In this document: piece by piece, positions 11,801 through 23,239 of the stretch | Position numbering within the stretch: the stretch's first letter is position 1 | Layout of the letters: every line of letters begins with the position of its first letter | From: Cacajao melanocephalus | Taxonomy: Eukaryota; Chordata; Mammalia; Primates; Pitheciidae | Direction: 5' to 3' | Length of the DNA stretch: 64,000 nt | Assembly: GCA_963573385.1 (NCBI GenBank) | Contig: CAUYLG010059075.1 | Location: forward strand, 1-64,000 | Notes under the pieces: model-generated | The model's input: the letters and a program-made list of their open reading frames with translations, nothing else | Databases searched by the model: none | What the model was told of the DNA's origin: nothing | Translations under genes and position numbers: made by a program

Positions 11801-13570
11801 AAAATTTTGTTTTTCTTGTCTATAACTCAAATAATGCCTTTTATTTGAAAGGTAAAAGTCCTGATGAAAATCTTTACTGCTTCTCATTACTCAGATTTTT
11901 TTGTAATATGAATTAATTGTAGCTTTCTTCAAACTATTAAACTGTATATTCAGAAATGCTATGTGGTTCACCATTAATTAGTATTAAAAAGTTAATATGA
12001 AATTCTTATAATTTCAAATATTTTGTAATGCACAGTATTTATAATACATGTTATATGAATAAGGGTAGATGTTGCACATTTGTTTTTTCTAAGGAGTGCT
12101 ACATGTGTATTGTACATTGTCACTGTGCCGAAAATAGAGAACAATCAAAATATATGGAAAGTCATAAATTAAAAATTAAAATGTCATAAGTAGACTTAAA
12201 TAGGTAGCTACATAGCTCTACCTTTAAAAGGGACTGAATTATTTTTCAACAAAGAAAACTTCTCGAAGGTAAATAATTGGTTTCACATTATTCTTAAAAA
12301 TAAGGTAATGAGATGGTTCTAAGAGGGAATGCCTGACCACTGATACAATCAAATTAAAATTATCCTTTCCTTGTACACATAACAAGATGTTTCATGATTA
12401 TACAGAGTCATTATGAAATAGGAAGTACAGAGAGAGGTTTATATGAAATGGATCTAGGAATGGCTGTGAAATCTGTATTGCTTCATCAGACATGATGGAT
12501 ATCATTAGGAGTTAAGGTTTTACTTATTATCAGGAAACAGAAGATAAAAAGGCATACATCAGTTTAGGTCATCTGAACTTCTAAGTAGCCACCACCTTAT
12601 TTTGTATGACTGAGAAATATAGACTTTTGATTATTTTACAAAATATGGGAATCTTGCTACTTCTTTGGCTAGCCAAGGAAAAGATTATGTTCATGTACAA
12701 GCTCTTTTTTTATGAATACATCACTGAAGCATACATTTGGAAAAATATCTGAGTTTTTTATGGCAAAAAAAAAGAATATAAAAGACAACAATAAAAGATT
12801 AGGATGCAGGGAATTTGGATAAGATAAAGAACTGTAATTATTTTCAGTAAAATTTTACTCCATTGAAGAATGTAAGTAATAATTTGTTTCAGTAGAAGCT
12901 CAAATGTGCAATATCTAGGACAAATATGAGATGCTTTTCTAATATGGGGACAGTAGAAATAAATTAAAATGATTATGGAGAAAATAAAAAAGATGAATTT
13001 CAGAGTACAAAGTACTAAATTACAGATAAGTACCAATTCTGAATAACAGATCAAAGCAAAAAGAAAGGTGAGTACATATAGTCATTGTCATCATCATTAC
13101 CTACTTTATTCTGTAAAAAGATCTAGTTTGATCAAAAAATTTTCTATATAAAAGTCATGATTATTAGAGGCTAATTTCAAAACAGATCCTCAGTGATTTT
13201 AAATACAAGTATAAATTTTAAAACACTAAAAACACATGGACATAAAAATCATGTTACTTACACAGGATCAAGCCCAGATGGTTCCCTAAAATAAGTAAGC
13301 ATATAAAATCATATTATGAACTCAATAGTATATAATCTACAGAATTGGAATGGTAAACATTTAAGATAGTTATTTAGTTCTACATTAATTTAAATGTGTT
13401 GTAATTCATGAAGGCAAAGCATTAATAATTACAGGAGAATTTAGAATATATTACAGGGTATGCATATGAAACAATTGATATAAACTATTAAGGACACAAT
13501 CAGCATTGTAAGTAGCTAAATATCATTTGTATTTATAATTATAGTTTTATAAATATAGTTTTTAACTCTT
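8850..13570. other. AT-rich DNA, no gene recognised
   Basis: There is no coding gene and no recognisable interspersed element apart from the small direct repeat at 10286-10393. Open frames such as 12758-13054 (minus) and 10760-10975 (minus) are hydrophobic AT-driven translations without domain features. Confidence 0.55.
10286..10393. repeat. Imperfect direct repeat, about 55-bp unit, two copies
   Basis: TATATTCAGTGATA...TGGTGGTTG...GCACAAATA...GGAAAAC is followed at once by a second version with TGATACATTTGGTGGTTG...GCACAAATAGG. Several substitutions and a small indel separate the copies. Confidence 0.75.
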
Positions 13571-13579
13571 ATTTTCCTC

Positions 13580-13725
13580 AAGAATAATAATAGTAGATAT
13601 TTATTGACAGCTAAACATTTTCCAAGGATTGTTACAGTCATTCCAGGGATTTTCCTTTTTAATTAAATTCTAAAAATAATCTAATGAGTAAGGCACTGTC
13701 TTTCTTTTACAGATTTTAAAATAAT
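13580..13725 (-). repeat. MIR-like ancient SINE remnant
   Basis: AATAATAGTAGATATTTATTGA followed by a decayed body and TTTTACAGATTTT matches the reverse complement of the mammalian MIR consensus in order. Divergence is high. Confidence 0.5.
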
Positions 13726-14274
13726 AGTAGAGTATAAATATAATCCATTAAAACAATAACAAGGGAATAAAATTCACATTGTACAAATATAATGAGAGTT
13801 GTTGCAAGAAAATAAATAAACTATAAATATGTTTTATGAAGATACAGAAAGGGATGGCAAATTTATATCAAAGTATAGTTTTGTCTGCACCCAATATAAT
13901 TTAGTATTTTGCATTTTAATAATTTTTATACTATTCACAATTGTAACAATTGTTTATATTACTTTATTATCCCAAAATTATTTATTAAAGGCAACTTTAA
14001 AATATCCAAGTATTTTTTCTTACTTGTATGGTTATTAATGTCACAATTGATTGCAGTGCTATACAGAATGGTAGTCATTATTTCTATCATATGAAATATG
14101 TTATATTGAAATTATGATGTAATCATTTAAAATGGAGGCATTTTTGGTTTTGGTATAAGAATAATATATGCATATATAGTATATATATAAATGTCATAAG
14201 TAAGATATACACATATATTTTCACTTGTGTAAACCTAATGAGCACATGTAACCTTAAAAAATATATATAAGGTA

Positions 14275-15440
14275 GGTCTTTCCCATAAAAAACCTAGAAG
14301 AAAACCTAGGCAAAACCATTCAGGACATAGGCATAGGCAAGGACTTCACAACTAAAACACCAAAAGCATTGGCAACAAAAGCCAAAATAGACAAATGGGA
14401 CCTAATTAAACTCCAGAGCTTCTGCACAGCAAAAGAAACAATCATTAGAGTGAACTGGCAACCAACAGAATGGGAAAAATATTTTGCAATCTACCCATCT
14501 GATAAAGGGCTAATATCCAGAATCTACAAAGAACTAAAACAGATTTACAAGAAAAAAACAAACAAGCCCATTCAAAAGTGGGCAAAGGATATGAACAGAC
14601 ACTTTACAAAAGAAGATATGTATGAGGCCAGCGAACATATGAAAAAATGCTCGTCATCACTGTTCATTAGAGAAATGCAAATCAAAACTACATTGAGATA
14701 CCATCTCACACCAGTTAGAATGGTGATCATTAAAAAATCGGGAGACAACAGATGCTGGAGAGGATGTGGAGAAATAGGAACACTTTTACACTGTTGGTGG
14801 GAGTGTAAATTAGTTCAACCATTATGAAAGACAGTGTGGCGATTCCTCAAGGATCTAGAAATAGAAATTGCGTTTGACCCAGCAATCCCATTACTGTGTA
14901 TATACCCAAAGGATTATAAATCGTTCTGTTATAAGGACACAGGCACATGAATGTTCATTGCAGCACTGTTTACAACAGCAAAGACTTGGAACCAACCCAA
15001 ATGCCCATTGATGATAGACTGGACAGGGAAAATGTGGCACATATACATCATGGAATACTATGCAGCCATAAAATACAAAGAGTTTGTGTCCTTTGTAGGG
15101 ACATGGATGAACCTGGAAACCATCATTCTCAGCAAACTGACACAAGAACAGAAAATCAAACACCACATGTTCTCACTCACAGGCAGGTGTTGAACAGTGA
15201 GAACACACGGACACAGGGAGGGGAGCATCACACACTGGGGTCTGTAGGGGGGAACTAGGGGAGGGACAGCAAGGGCTGGGGAGTTGGGGAGGGATAACAT
15301 GGGGAGAAATGCCAGATATAGGTGATGGGGAGGAAGGCAGAAAACAACATTGCCACGTATGTACCTATGCAACAATCTTGCATGTTCTTCACATGTACCC
15401 CAAAACCTAAAATGCAATAAAATATATATTTTAAAACATG
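14275..15440 (+). mobile_element. 5'-truncated primate L1, 3' end, sense orientation
   Basis: The element begins inside ORF2 (ACCTAGAAGAAAACCTAGGC) and runs through the ORF2 C-terminus and 3'UTR, including GGACACAGGGAGGGGAGCATC and the terminal AATAAA followed by an A-rich tail. A candidate target duplication flanks it: ATATATAAGGTA (14263-14274) versus ATATCTAAGGTA (15442-15453), 11 of 12 identical. It belongs to the L1PA group. Confidence 0.94.
14369..15193 (+). pseudogene. L1 ORF2 C-terminal pseudogene
   Basis: The first open block (to 14827) carries [16 protein letters not shown], then the cysteine-rich motif [19 protein letters not shown] of the ORF2 C-terminal domain, which helps bind RNA. 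It ends at a TGA where the family has Trp. The second block (14951-15193) resumes with MFIAALFTTAKTWNQPKCP and WHIYIMEYYAAIK in a different frame. All upstream endonuclease and reverse transcriptase sequence is missing, so no activity is possible. Confidence 0.9.
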
Positions 15441-15453
15441 TATATCTAAGGTA

Positions 15454-16710
15454 AATATCATATATGCCTGTTGAAAGCCATACATTTATAATAGTTATTC
15501 TCTGCTTTGTCATCACAGTGTTAAAATGTGTTAAACTATACACTTTCTAAATATTACAATAAAAATAAATTAATCTTATCTAGAGAGCATATCATAAGAT
15601 AAAAGATGAAAATTCCAAAAAGTTGAAAAGCAATTTTTTTAGTTTTAGATACAATGTTGAGTAAATAGAAGCACATTAAAATGTAGTTTTCTAAATAAGT
15701 TATTAAATATTCTTAAAGAAAAAAGAATAATATTTGTTATATAATGATGTTGAAAATATTTATTGTTTAAATTAAGTAAAATGAACAGGAAATTAAATTT
15801 TAGCACCTGTAGAATTATAATTATATGAGATTACTTTTGGGTGATATAAGAAGATAGACTTTCAACTGTGTTATTCTGGTTGGTGTGGAAATCAGTGATT
15901 TATTTCTTCATAAATGTATGTTTATTTATGTAATCATTTACATTAATGTATACATAAATATATATAGGCATGTACATACACACATAACATATACAACATG
16001 AAACCACATACATTTCTTCAAATATTATACCTTAATAGTAAAAGTAAAATAATACATTTTCTAAAAAGTGAGCCAGCAGTCTAAAGAGGACAAGAAAAAA
16101 TATTTATTAATTAAGCATGGATGTCACGGGTTAACATAACCCCTCTGAAAACAAAGGATACAAATGATATAGATGAGTGCTTGTTCTTTATCCATGTAAT
16201 GAATTTAGAAAAGTTTAAAAACAATAAAAACACAGAATATAACAACTTCTTTTTATCATAAGCTTTAATGGAGTTGTAAATGGATACAATTATGTTTCCT
16301 AAATAAAAAATTATTTTAGAAGTGAATCTTTTTAATAGAAGGAAGTATAGTAATGTAGGTGTCAAGTTAGTTTAACAAAGACAACAATAAATCATTAGAA
16401 AATTCAAAAGTTCAGATTTGGGCAGTTTTGGATCAATAGTTTCATATGACCAGAGATTTTTATACTCAGTTTCCTTCTGAGAAAACTAGCCAAGTGTTTA
16501 TTAATGACTGATATAATTCTGTAGAAAGGGGATAACTTTCTCTAATCATTTTCTTTGAGGCATATGTTTAGATTTCTTGATACCTGTTATACTTTAAAAT
16601 ATAACCCAAGATAATTTAAAATGTTTTATTTCCTAAATCTTCAGCTACTACAAAACTGCTACTTCTAAGGCAATCAATTATCTTCACTACATTAAAAACA
16701 TTCTGGACAT
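15454..16710. other. AT-rich DNA with short TA/CA-rich patches
   Basis: I see no gene. A short alternating tract (about 15945-15985) mixes TATATA and CATACACACA. Confidence 0.55.
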
Positions 16711-16725
16711 ATAAATAGGTTTACA

Positions 16726-17028
16726 GGCTGGGTGCAGTGGCTCAAACCTCTAATCCCAGCACTCTGGGAGGCTGAGGCAGTGGATCACCTGAGGTCAGGA
16801 GTTTGAGACCAGCCTGACTAATGTGGTTAAACCCTGTCTCTACTAAAAATACAAAAATTAGCCAGTTGTGGTGGCGGGCACCTATAATCACAGCTACTCG
16901 TGAAGCTGAAGCAGGAGAATTGCTTGACCTGGGACGCGGAGTTTGCAGTGAGCCAGGATCCTGCCACTGCATTCCAGCCTGGGCAACAGAGTGAGACTCT
17001 GTCTCAAAAAAAAAGAATAAATAAATAA
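16726..17028 (+). mobile_element. Alu (S-like), sense
   Basis: Full-length dimeric Alu starting GGCTGGGTGCAGTGGCTCA, with ATCACCTGAGGTCAGGAG and CACTGCATTCCAGCCTGGGCAAC, ending in an A-tail that has turned into an (AAAT)n microsatellite. Target duplication: ATAAATAGGTTTA (16711-16723) versus ATAAATAGTTTTA (17029-17041). The diagnostic bases suit AluS. Confidence 0.96.
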
Positions 17029-17274
17029 ATAAATAGTTTTATTAAATACAACAAATTTAAATTGATACAAATAATAGCACAGTGCTATACTAGACATATT
17101 AGAATAGTTTATTCTTTAAAGCAAAGTACATAGAGGAAGAAGAAAATTAAAGCTGTAATGTATTATTGGCAAGCAATATTAAAAATATATGCATCATGCC
17201 TGGGCATAGATCTAATGAATATTTTTCAAATATTTTATTCAGCAGATAAAAAGAAACTAATTTTATATTTTATT

Positions 17275-17425
17275 TGCTATTTCATCCATTCAGTAAATAA
17301 GGCCTAAGCACCTACTCTTTTCCAAGTACAGTTTAAATGCCACGCTCATAAATGTGAGCAAATAAAACAGCAAAACAAACAAACTCATAAATAAAAAGCA
17401 TCAGAATCACTGCCGTGATGAATAT
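17275..17425 (+). repeat. Old mammalian interspersed-repeat remnant (unnamed)
   Basis: CATTCAGTAAATA...AAGCACCTACT...TCCAAGTAC...AACAAACAAACTCATAAATA follows the order of a very common old repeat motif (tatttattgagcacctactatgtgcca). I cannot assign the family with certainty. Another likely relative lies at 45560-45740. Confidence 0.4.
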
Positions 17426-18414
17426 TATAATGGACAAGAATATATACACAGTTAAAAATTTCACTTAGATAAACTTTAATATTTAAAGGCAAATAATATT
17501 GATATTATTTATAGCTTAATTGGATATAATATATGAACATATTTCAGTAATGGTATTTCTATTCATTACATAGTAATTTAGTTGACTAAAATCTGAAAAT
17601 CCAAAAAAATAAAAAAAGCGTGGTGGATATATTTTCATAGTTATAAGAAAAAGAATCCCACATGGCCTATTTGAATCTGCTCCATCTCACAAGCACCTTT
17701 TTGGTAAAATTAACTTTTAAATAATGCATTTATTCCCAGAAGTCAATGAAAGTTCCTCATACTTCATATAAAAATTGAGCAGGCAATTTTTAGTGTTTTT
17801 TTCCACCATTCAGTTAAAGGTTGCTTCTGAGGCTTGTGATGATGTGATCTTTAAGTCATTCATCCGTGATAAAGAGATAGAAAGGGAGCCTGGGAGCATT
17901 TTTGTGTTCATTCTGCAAAGGTTGTGTTTAAAGACAAATTGAAGTTATTCAAAGTCTCTGTATGACCATTCTAAGCTTCAGATAAAAGGTTATTTTGTGT
18001 TCTTGGCTTAAAACTGAGGTCAGTTAATATCATCAGATGTTCAAAAATGACACTAATTTTCACAATACAAAATATATTTTTAAAATAGAGTGTTGCCCAA
18101 GACACAGACTAAAGCCAAGAGTTATCTTTTCTGGATTTCAAGTATTGAAATTATTATTCTTTTAAAATACCCCTGTCTTATTTTTTAAACTCCTTTTTTT
18201 TTGTTTCAGACAACTTCTTGCTCAAATATCATATCTGAATACATAATATGTCACCTATCCAAAGACTACTAAAAACCTGTATTATCCAAATTTAAGCATG
18301 CTAAATCCCCAAATTTTAATGGGAAAGCAATAGAATTTATATCAGGAATAAACAAACGTTGAGTATTTCTACGTGAAACTAATTTCTATTTATTAGAATA
18401 CAATGGACATAGAA

Positions 18415-18560
18415 AAATGAAAGACTGTGGTTTCAATCCAGGCTTCTTAGTTCACTATAGCTGTGACACAGGTTAGTAACTTAAAGTTTTTTAAACCATA
18501 GTTTTTCTAATTAGCATAAATGAAAATAACCAAAATTATCTCACTGCTGTAATATGTGAC
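18415..18560 (+). repeat. MIR-like ancient SINE remnant
   Basis: GGTTTCAATCCAGGCT, then CACTATAGCTGTGACACAGGTTAGTAACTTAAA and a degraded AATGAAAATAA follow the MIR consensus order. Confidence 0.6.
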
Positions 18561-18959
18561 TCCTGAACGAAATCACATTTATTTAATCTACTGATAATAA
18601 GGGTGAGAAGTAGTTTGACAGAGATTTAGTCATGTTTCCACTTGTGAAATTTGATGATCTGTATAGAGTCCGAGGGCCTGAACTTCGTACATTTTAAATT
18701 TGCTAGTGAAGCAACCACTTCACTAAAAAAAAGTATAAAAATTATAAAATTGTTAATTCACTTTTCCAAATTTATCGTATACATTTTCTATATTTTTCTT
18801 TCTGCAGTGTACTTCTGGATAATTGATTAGATTCAAAGAAATATAATTCACTGAAGACAGACTGATTTTCGAAATTCTTTCAATATTAAAGGTTTAATTT
18901 ATTTAAAGAAATCTGTCGAGTGCTTACTATTAGAAGAAACCTTATTTTGAAGTATCATC

Positions 18960-19160
18960 TGTGATCTTTGCAGCTTCTCCCTTTACCAGCTGTGTTACCT
19001 TGAGCAAGTTACTTTTTTTACAGCTAGTTTCTCAGTTTCTTCATTAATTACGGTGAATTAATAACAGCACTTTTTTAGATTTGTAAATAGGACTAAAAGG
19101 AGTTAATGTAGTCAAAGTCTTAGAATAATATTTGGAATATAATGAACTACACATAAGTAT
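18960..19160 (+). repeat. MIR ancient SINE
   Basis: CCAGCTGTGTTACCTTGAGC, AAGTTACTT, TTTCTCAGTTTCTTCATTAA, and AGGAGTTAATGTA...TCTTAGAATAATATTTGGAA match the conserved MIR core and 3' part in order. Confidence 0.85.
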
Positions 19161-19189
19161 ATGTTGTTTTTACTGTTAAAACTATGGAG

Positions 19190-19850
19190 AGGAGTCCAGC
19201 TCCTGGTTAAATGTCATGTGTGATTGGTAAGCAACATCAAAGGGGATAGCTGCTTCTTCCGTCAACCGGTCTTGGTGCTCGGCCAGTGCACTGCAGTCTC
19301 TAAAGGCAGTTGCAGTCAAGTTCTTAATCTCTCTGGCTGGGCTCTTCCTAGTCCCTAGCCCTGATATCCTCATTCCTAGGTTGGTCTCTTTATCTGAAGC
19401 CTTGTGCAAAGGACCTTTACAGGATGGAGACTTCCTTATGCGGGAAGAAAGGGGAAACCTTGAAACATCTCTCCCACTCCGGATCAATATCCAGTGCTTG
19501 TCCATTCCTAGCCCTTCTCTCGCACCATTCTCCAGCCCCAGGGTCCGTAAAACTATGGAATAATCCCCAAGTCTCTGCTGCTTCTCCTGGCCCTCCATGA
19601 CTCAGCATTCCAGGCAAGAAAATGGCAGGGAGTCGACTTGTCAGGGAGAGGAAGTGAGTGTTTTCTCTGGTTTTAGCCTCTTACTTATACCATAGCAATG
19701 GGTGATTAAACGCTTATCTTTTTCATTTTTGGCTTGTTGCTGTGTTCAGCTACTCTGACACCCAGCAGCTCAACTCTGCCCAAGCTCTTCTGAACTCCTG
19801 ACATGTGGGTGATGTGTGACGCCCTTGATTTAAACTTCGGTAATGCTATT
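19190..19850. other. GC-richer block of unknown origin
   Basis: About 660 bp stand out from the AT-rich surroundings, with several CpGs (CAACCGG, GCTCGGCC, CTCCGGATC, GAGTCGAC). A 138-codon minus-strand open frame (19598-19182) begins MEGQEKQQRLGDYSIV. It is hydrophilic and has no domain I recognise. I see no LTR ends, A-tail or flanking duplication. Candidates are an old LTR I cannot name, a processed pseudogene, or a conserved regulatory block or exon. Confidence 0.45.
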
Positions 19851-20254
19851 CTGAAACTCATCAGTGTTGGATGCTAATAGTTCATTCCAAAGCAAACGTG
19901 AGAGTAGTTCATTACTTTAGAACTCAACTGACTAGAGTTAAAAAAGAATATTGTAGCACTAGGATTCTCAAAATTAGGAAATTTAGTGTATCATTATAAA
20001 ACAGTTTGCAACTGTAGACAAAACAAAGGGTTTGTATTCTGAGGAGTTTTTTCAATAACAACGGAATATTTTCCTCGAAAATACTGGCCAATTTAAGACA
20101 AATAAGGTGGTACCTTGTTTTAAAAATGCATTAAAACACATTAGCTCTCAGTTATCAAAAATAAATTCGTAGAATTTGCTAGCAAAATTAAAAATTTTTT
20201 AATTACAAATCTAATAGTAATATAATAATTAAGACTATTGTTTATAAGTATTAA

Positions 20255-20420
20255 TCATCCCTCTAGCACTTACAGACTTCAGAAAATTATTTTAACTTTA
20301 TTTCTGCTCTTCTGCATCTGAAAAATATGGAAAATAATGTCCTACTGGTTGTTGTAATAATTGAGTATACTAACATAAATAATACATTTAGAATGTCTTC
20401 CATAATAAGGTAATTATTAC
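20255..20420 (+). repeat. MIR-like ancient SINE remnant
   Basis: TTATTTCTGCTCTTCTGCATCTGAAAAATATGGAAAATAATG...GGTTGTTGTAATAATTGAG matches the MIR core and 3' part loosely in order. Confidence 0.6.
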
Positions 20421-20698
20421 ACAAATGTCAATTATTCAATTATTTAAACTATTATTTTATAATAATGTCAGTATTATTTTTCAGTATTAAAGAAACTTTA
20501 AATGTTTTTCTATTATGTGGAAGTTCTGGGCAAATCAATGTTTAACAATTTGAAATAACAGGATATCTCTACATATTATGAGAAAAAATAGTCATTTATA
20601 AGAGGGGGAACAATTGACAGCTACTCTGAAGATCAGCAAAGTGGAGTATTGAGCAGAGTGCTAAATAGAAAGTGAGATTTCACAGCTGTACCCCAGAT

Positions 20699-20743
20699 AA
20701 GGGCTATTCTAGCCTGAAGGGCTATTCCAGCCTGAAGGGCTAT
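20699..20743 (+). repeat. 18-bp tandem repeat, about 2.5 copies
   Basis: AGGGCTATTCTAGCCTGA, then AGGGCTATTCCAGCCTGA, then AGGGCTATT, with only one substitution. Confidence 0.95.
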
Positions 20744-22109
20744 TAACACAATTGGAAGATGTGACTGAAGTTCATATTATCAAAGGGGTGTGATGAGAGC
20801 CAGGCCAATAATTATAAACTCCTTAATTCCTTCATTTAGCTTATTATTTTGCAGGTCTTTCATAACATCTTTCAATTTTGGTGCAAATGTCTTAACCTGC
20901 ATAACAGCTCTAGAGGTGTTATTAGAATGCTACAGGAACCTCCTTCTAAACAGCATGGATATCTGTACCCAGTTATCTCCAACTCCAAAGCTTACAAATT
21001 TCTATTAAAATATAAAGTTTTATTCATATATACACAATTATTGGCTACCCAAACCATTTAAAAAGAAAAATGTGTGATTATAAATCATTCTTGAAACCTG
21101 TTTCCTATGAGCAGCAATCCTATCATTTCAGAATTTATACAATCTTACAGAAATAGTTGCCACTTGTAGCCAAACATCCTTGGTAATGAAGCTAAACTGA
21201 GAGAAAAAAGATTTCTGGTTGGGGGTCAAAAAGATTTTTGGCTAGAGGTCTCCAGCATGCATTACCAGAACAACTATATATAACAAGGTAAACTTTACAG
21301 ACACAACGGTGGCACATTAGGGAAAAAAAAAACTAAATCCTGATGGTCCCAATAAAAGCAATAGGGAACAAAGTGGTCATCATTTTAGCAAATGGTGCTA
21401 CTGATTGGACATGTAATCTGTGCTATGTCTGCACCCCTTTTTTGAACATAACACAGTAGCAACTGTTTTCTCTCATATTAATGACTCTCAATTAGAGTTT
21501 TATTCTCCATTGTGAGTTTGCCAACTGGCAGTACTGTTTAAGGTAACGAGTGCAATATTTCTAAGATTAATGTTCCAACAAAAATATTTAAATGCAAAAT
21601 AACCATATAACTTAGGTTTAATTTTTTTAAATTTATGTGCACATTTTGAATTAAATTAGTGGTATCTAAAATATATCTCTCTGTAAACTCATGTATTGAA
21701 GATATGAGGGTAAATGGAATAGTATCATGCTAGTTAATCATTGACAGTGTCTTGCTGATTTTGTGCTGAAGTTTCTAAGGTATCTAACTGATGAATATAT
21801 ACTCCCGAATCATAGATAGCTAAGGCTATTATTTCCCTCTTTTCAATTTCCATACATCTTTCCCCATGCAAAATCTCTCTGGAATCAGAGGTTCCCTAAA
21901 ATTATGATAGAAATCGGGGGAAACTTAAATGCATGTGCATACTTTCATTTCTGTTCTCTATAACTCAAAATAACAGAGAAGCTTAAATTAAAAATATTAA
22001 AATATATAATTACTACGTGAAAAAATGCTTTTACTTTTATTAGTCCTATTTAAGAAAGAATGCTATACAAATAAATTTAATGCTACTAAAATAAAACATT
22101 GGTGAACCT
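20744..22109. other. AT-rich DNA, nothing recognised
   Basis: No gene or repeat can be supported. The 70-codon open frames at 20790-21061 overlap each other in different frames and show no coding features. Confidence 0.5.
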
Positions 22110-22541
22110 CTCCACAATATTGGTCTGGGCAAGATTTCTTGAGTAATAGACAAATAATAACAAGAATAGACAACCAAACCAAAAATGGACAAACAGGATC
22201 ACATCAAGTTAAAAAGCTTTTGCACAGCTAAGGAAACAATCAAGAAACTGGAGAGATAACCCATGGAATGGGGAAAAAATGTTTGCAAGCTAACCATCTA
22301 ATAATCAGAATACATAAGGAGCTCAATTCTATATTAAAAATATCTAATAATCCAATTAAAAATGTATGAAAGGTCTGAATAAATATTTCCCAAAAGAAGA
22401 CATGTGAATGGCAACCAGGTTTATGAAAAGTTGCTCAACATCATTGATTGTCAGAGAAATGCGAATCAAAACAACAATGAGATATTATATCACCCCAGTT
22501 AAAATGGCTTTTATCCAAATGACAGGCAATAAAAATGCTGG
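22110..22541 (+). mobile_element. Old L1 fragment, sense, left half of a split copy
   Basis: ORF2 C-terminal region: ACATCAAGTTAAAAAGCTTT, CACAGCTAAGGAAACAATCA, GAAATGCGAATCAAAACAAC and GACAGGCAATAAAAATGCTGG. Divergence is moderate, suggesting an L1PB/L1MA-age copy. It stops at 22541, where an LTR interrupts it, and resumes at 23124. Confidence 0.92.
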
Positions 22542-23123
22542 CTTTTGAGATTCACTCAGGGTGGCTGGCAAAATTTTAGGGAAATATTAGGGAAAGTTAT
22601 GAATTAGTCTCAAAACTTTTGGAAGCCTGAAAGGTTTACTGGGACAGGCTGAAGGCAGCCTGTTCATTTACGTTAGATTAGGGAAAAGATAGGAATGAGA
22701 AGAGGCTTTCCCAGTTAGTCTGTTTACCCCACATCTCTTTGTGTCTACTCAACTGTCTACTCATGTAAACTTTGTGCTGGATGGTCCTCTCAGGGGGTGG
22801 TCAAAGGGGAATTACCTGTTAATAGTGTTTAATTTGGGGCCCAGAACCTAAAGCTTTTATCATTTGCAAAACTACTCTTTTAATCATGTTAATTACCCAC
22901 AAGCCTGTTGACTTAGAACCTCTGTTTATGAAATCTTTGCTGAATAACTGTGAGGATGGGACAGGGGGTCTTGGTTGATCGGCTGCAGTTACCCTCTGAA
23001 AGCAGCAGATGACCATCCCTAGCCCACTTGAATCACTGAAATAGGTGTGAAAGTGCATTTATTCATCCGTTGTTGAGTCAGGGTCTGCAGGACAGACCTC
23101 TGCAGGTGGTGATCAACGTTACA
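22542..23123 (-). mobile_element. ERVL-type solo LTR (MLT2-like) inserted in L1
   Basis: On the minus strand the element starts TGTAACGTTGATCACCACC and ends in CTCAAAAG. The 5' end is that of the MLT2/ERVL LTR group as I know it. The 5-bp GCTGG occurs at 22537-22541 and 23124-23128, consistent with the 5-bp target duplication of ERVL elements. The exact 3' terminal CA is not evident, so the left boundary could be off by a few bases. Length is about 582 bp. No retroviral interior is present. Confidence 0.8.
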
Positions 23124-23236
23124 GCTGGTGAGTATAAGAGAACCCTTATACACTGTGGGTAGGAATGTAAATTAATGTACCCACTATGGATAACAGTATA
23201 AAGGTTCCTCAAAAAACTAAAAATGAACTGCCATAG
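23124..23236 (+). mobile_element. Old L1 fragment, right half of the split copy
   Basis: GCTGGTGAGTATAAGAGAACCCTTATACACTGTGGGTAGGAATG continues the L1 ORF2 text exactly where 22541 left off. It decays after AAATGAACTGCC. The 3' end of the L1 is lost. Confidence 0.9.
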
Positions 23237-23239
23237 AAT

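Noticed and set aside
12758..13054. 98-codon minus frame rich in Ile, Leu and Phe
   Set aside because: Typical of AT-rich noncoding DNA; no motif or neighbouring signals.
15058..15543. 161-codon minus frame
   Set aside because: It is the antisense of the L1 ORF2 end and 3'UTR (14275-15440), not a gene.
19182..19598. 138-codon minus frame as a real gene
   Set aside because: No recognised domain, start context or splice signals. Kept only as a finding because composition is unusual.
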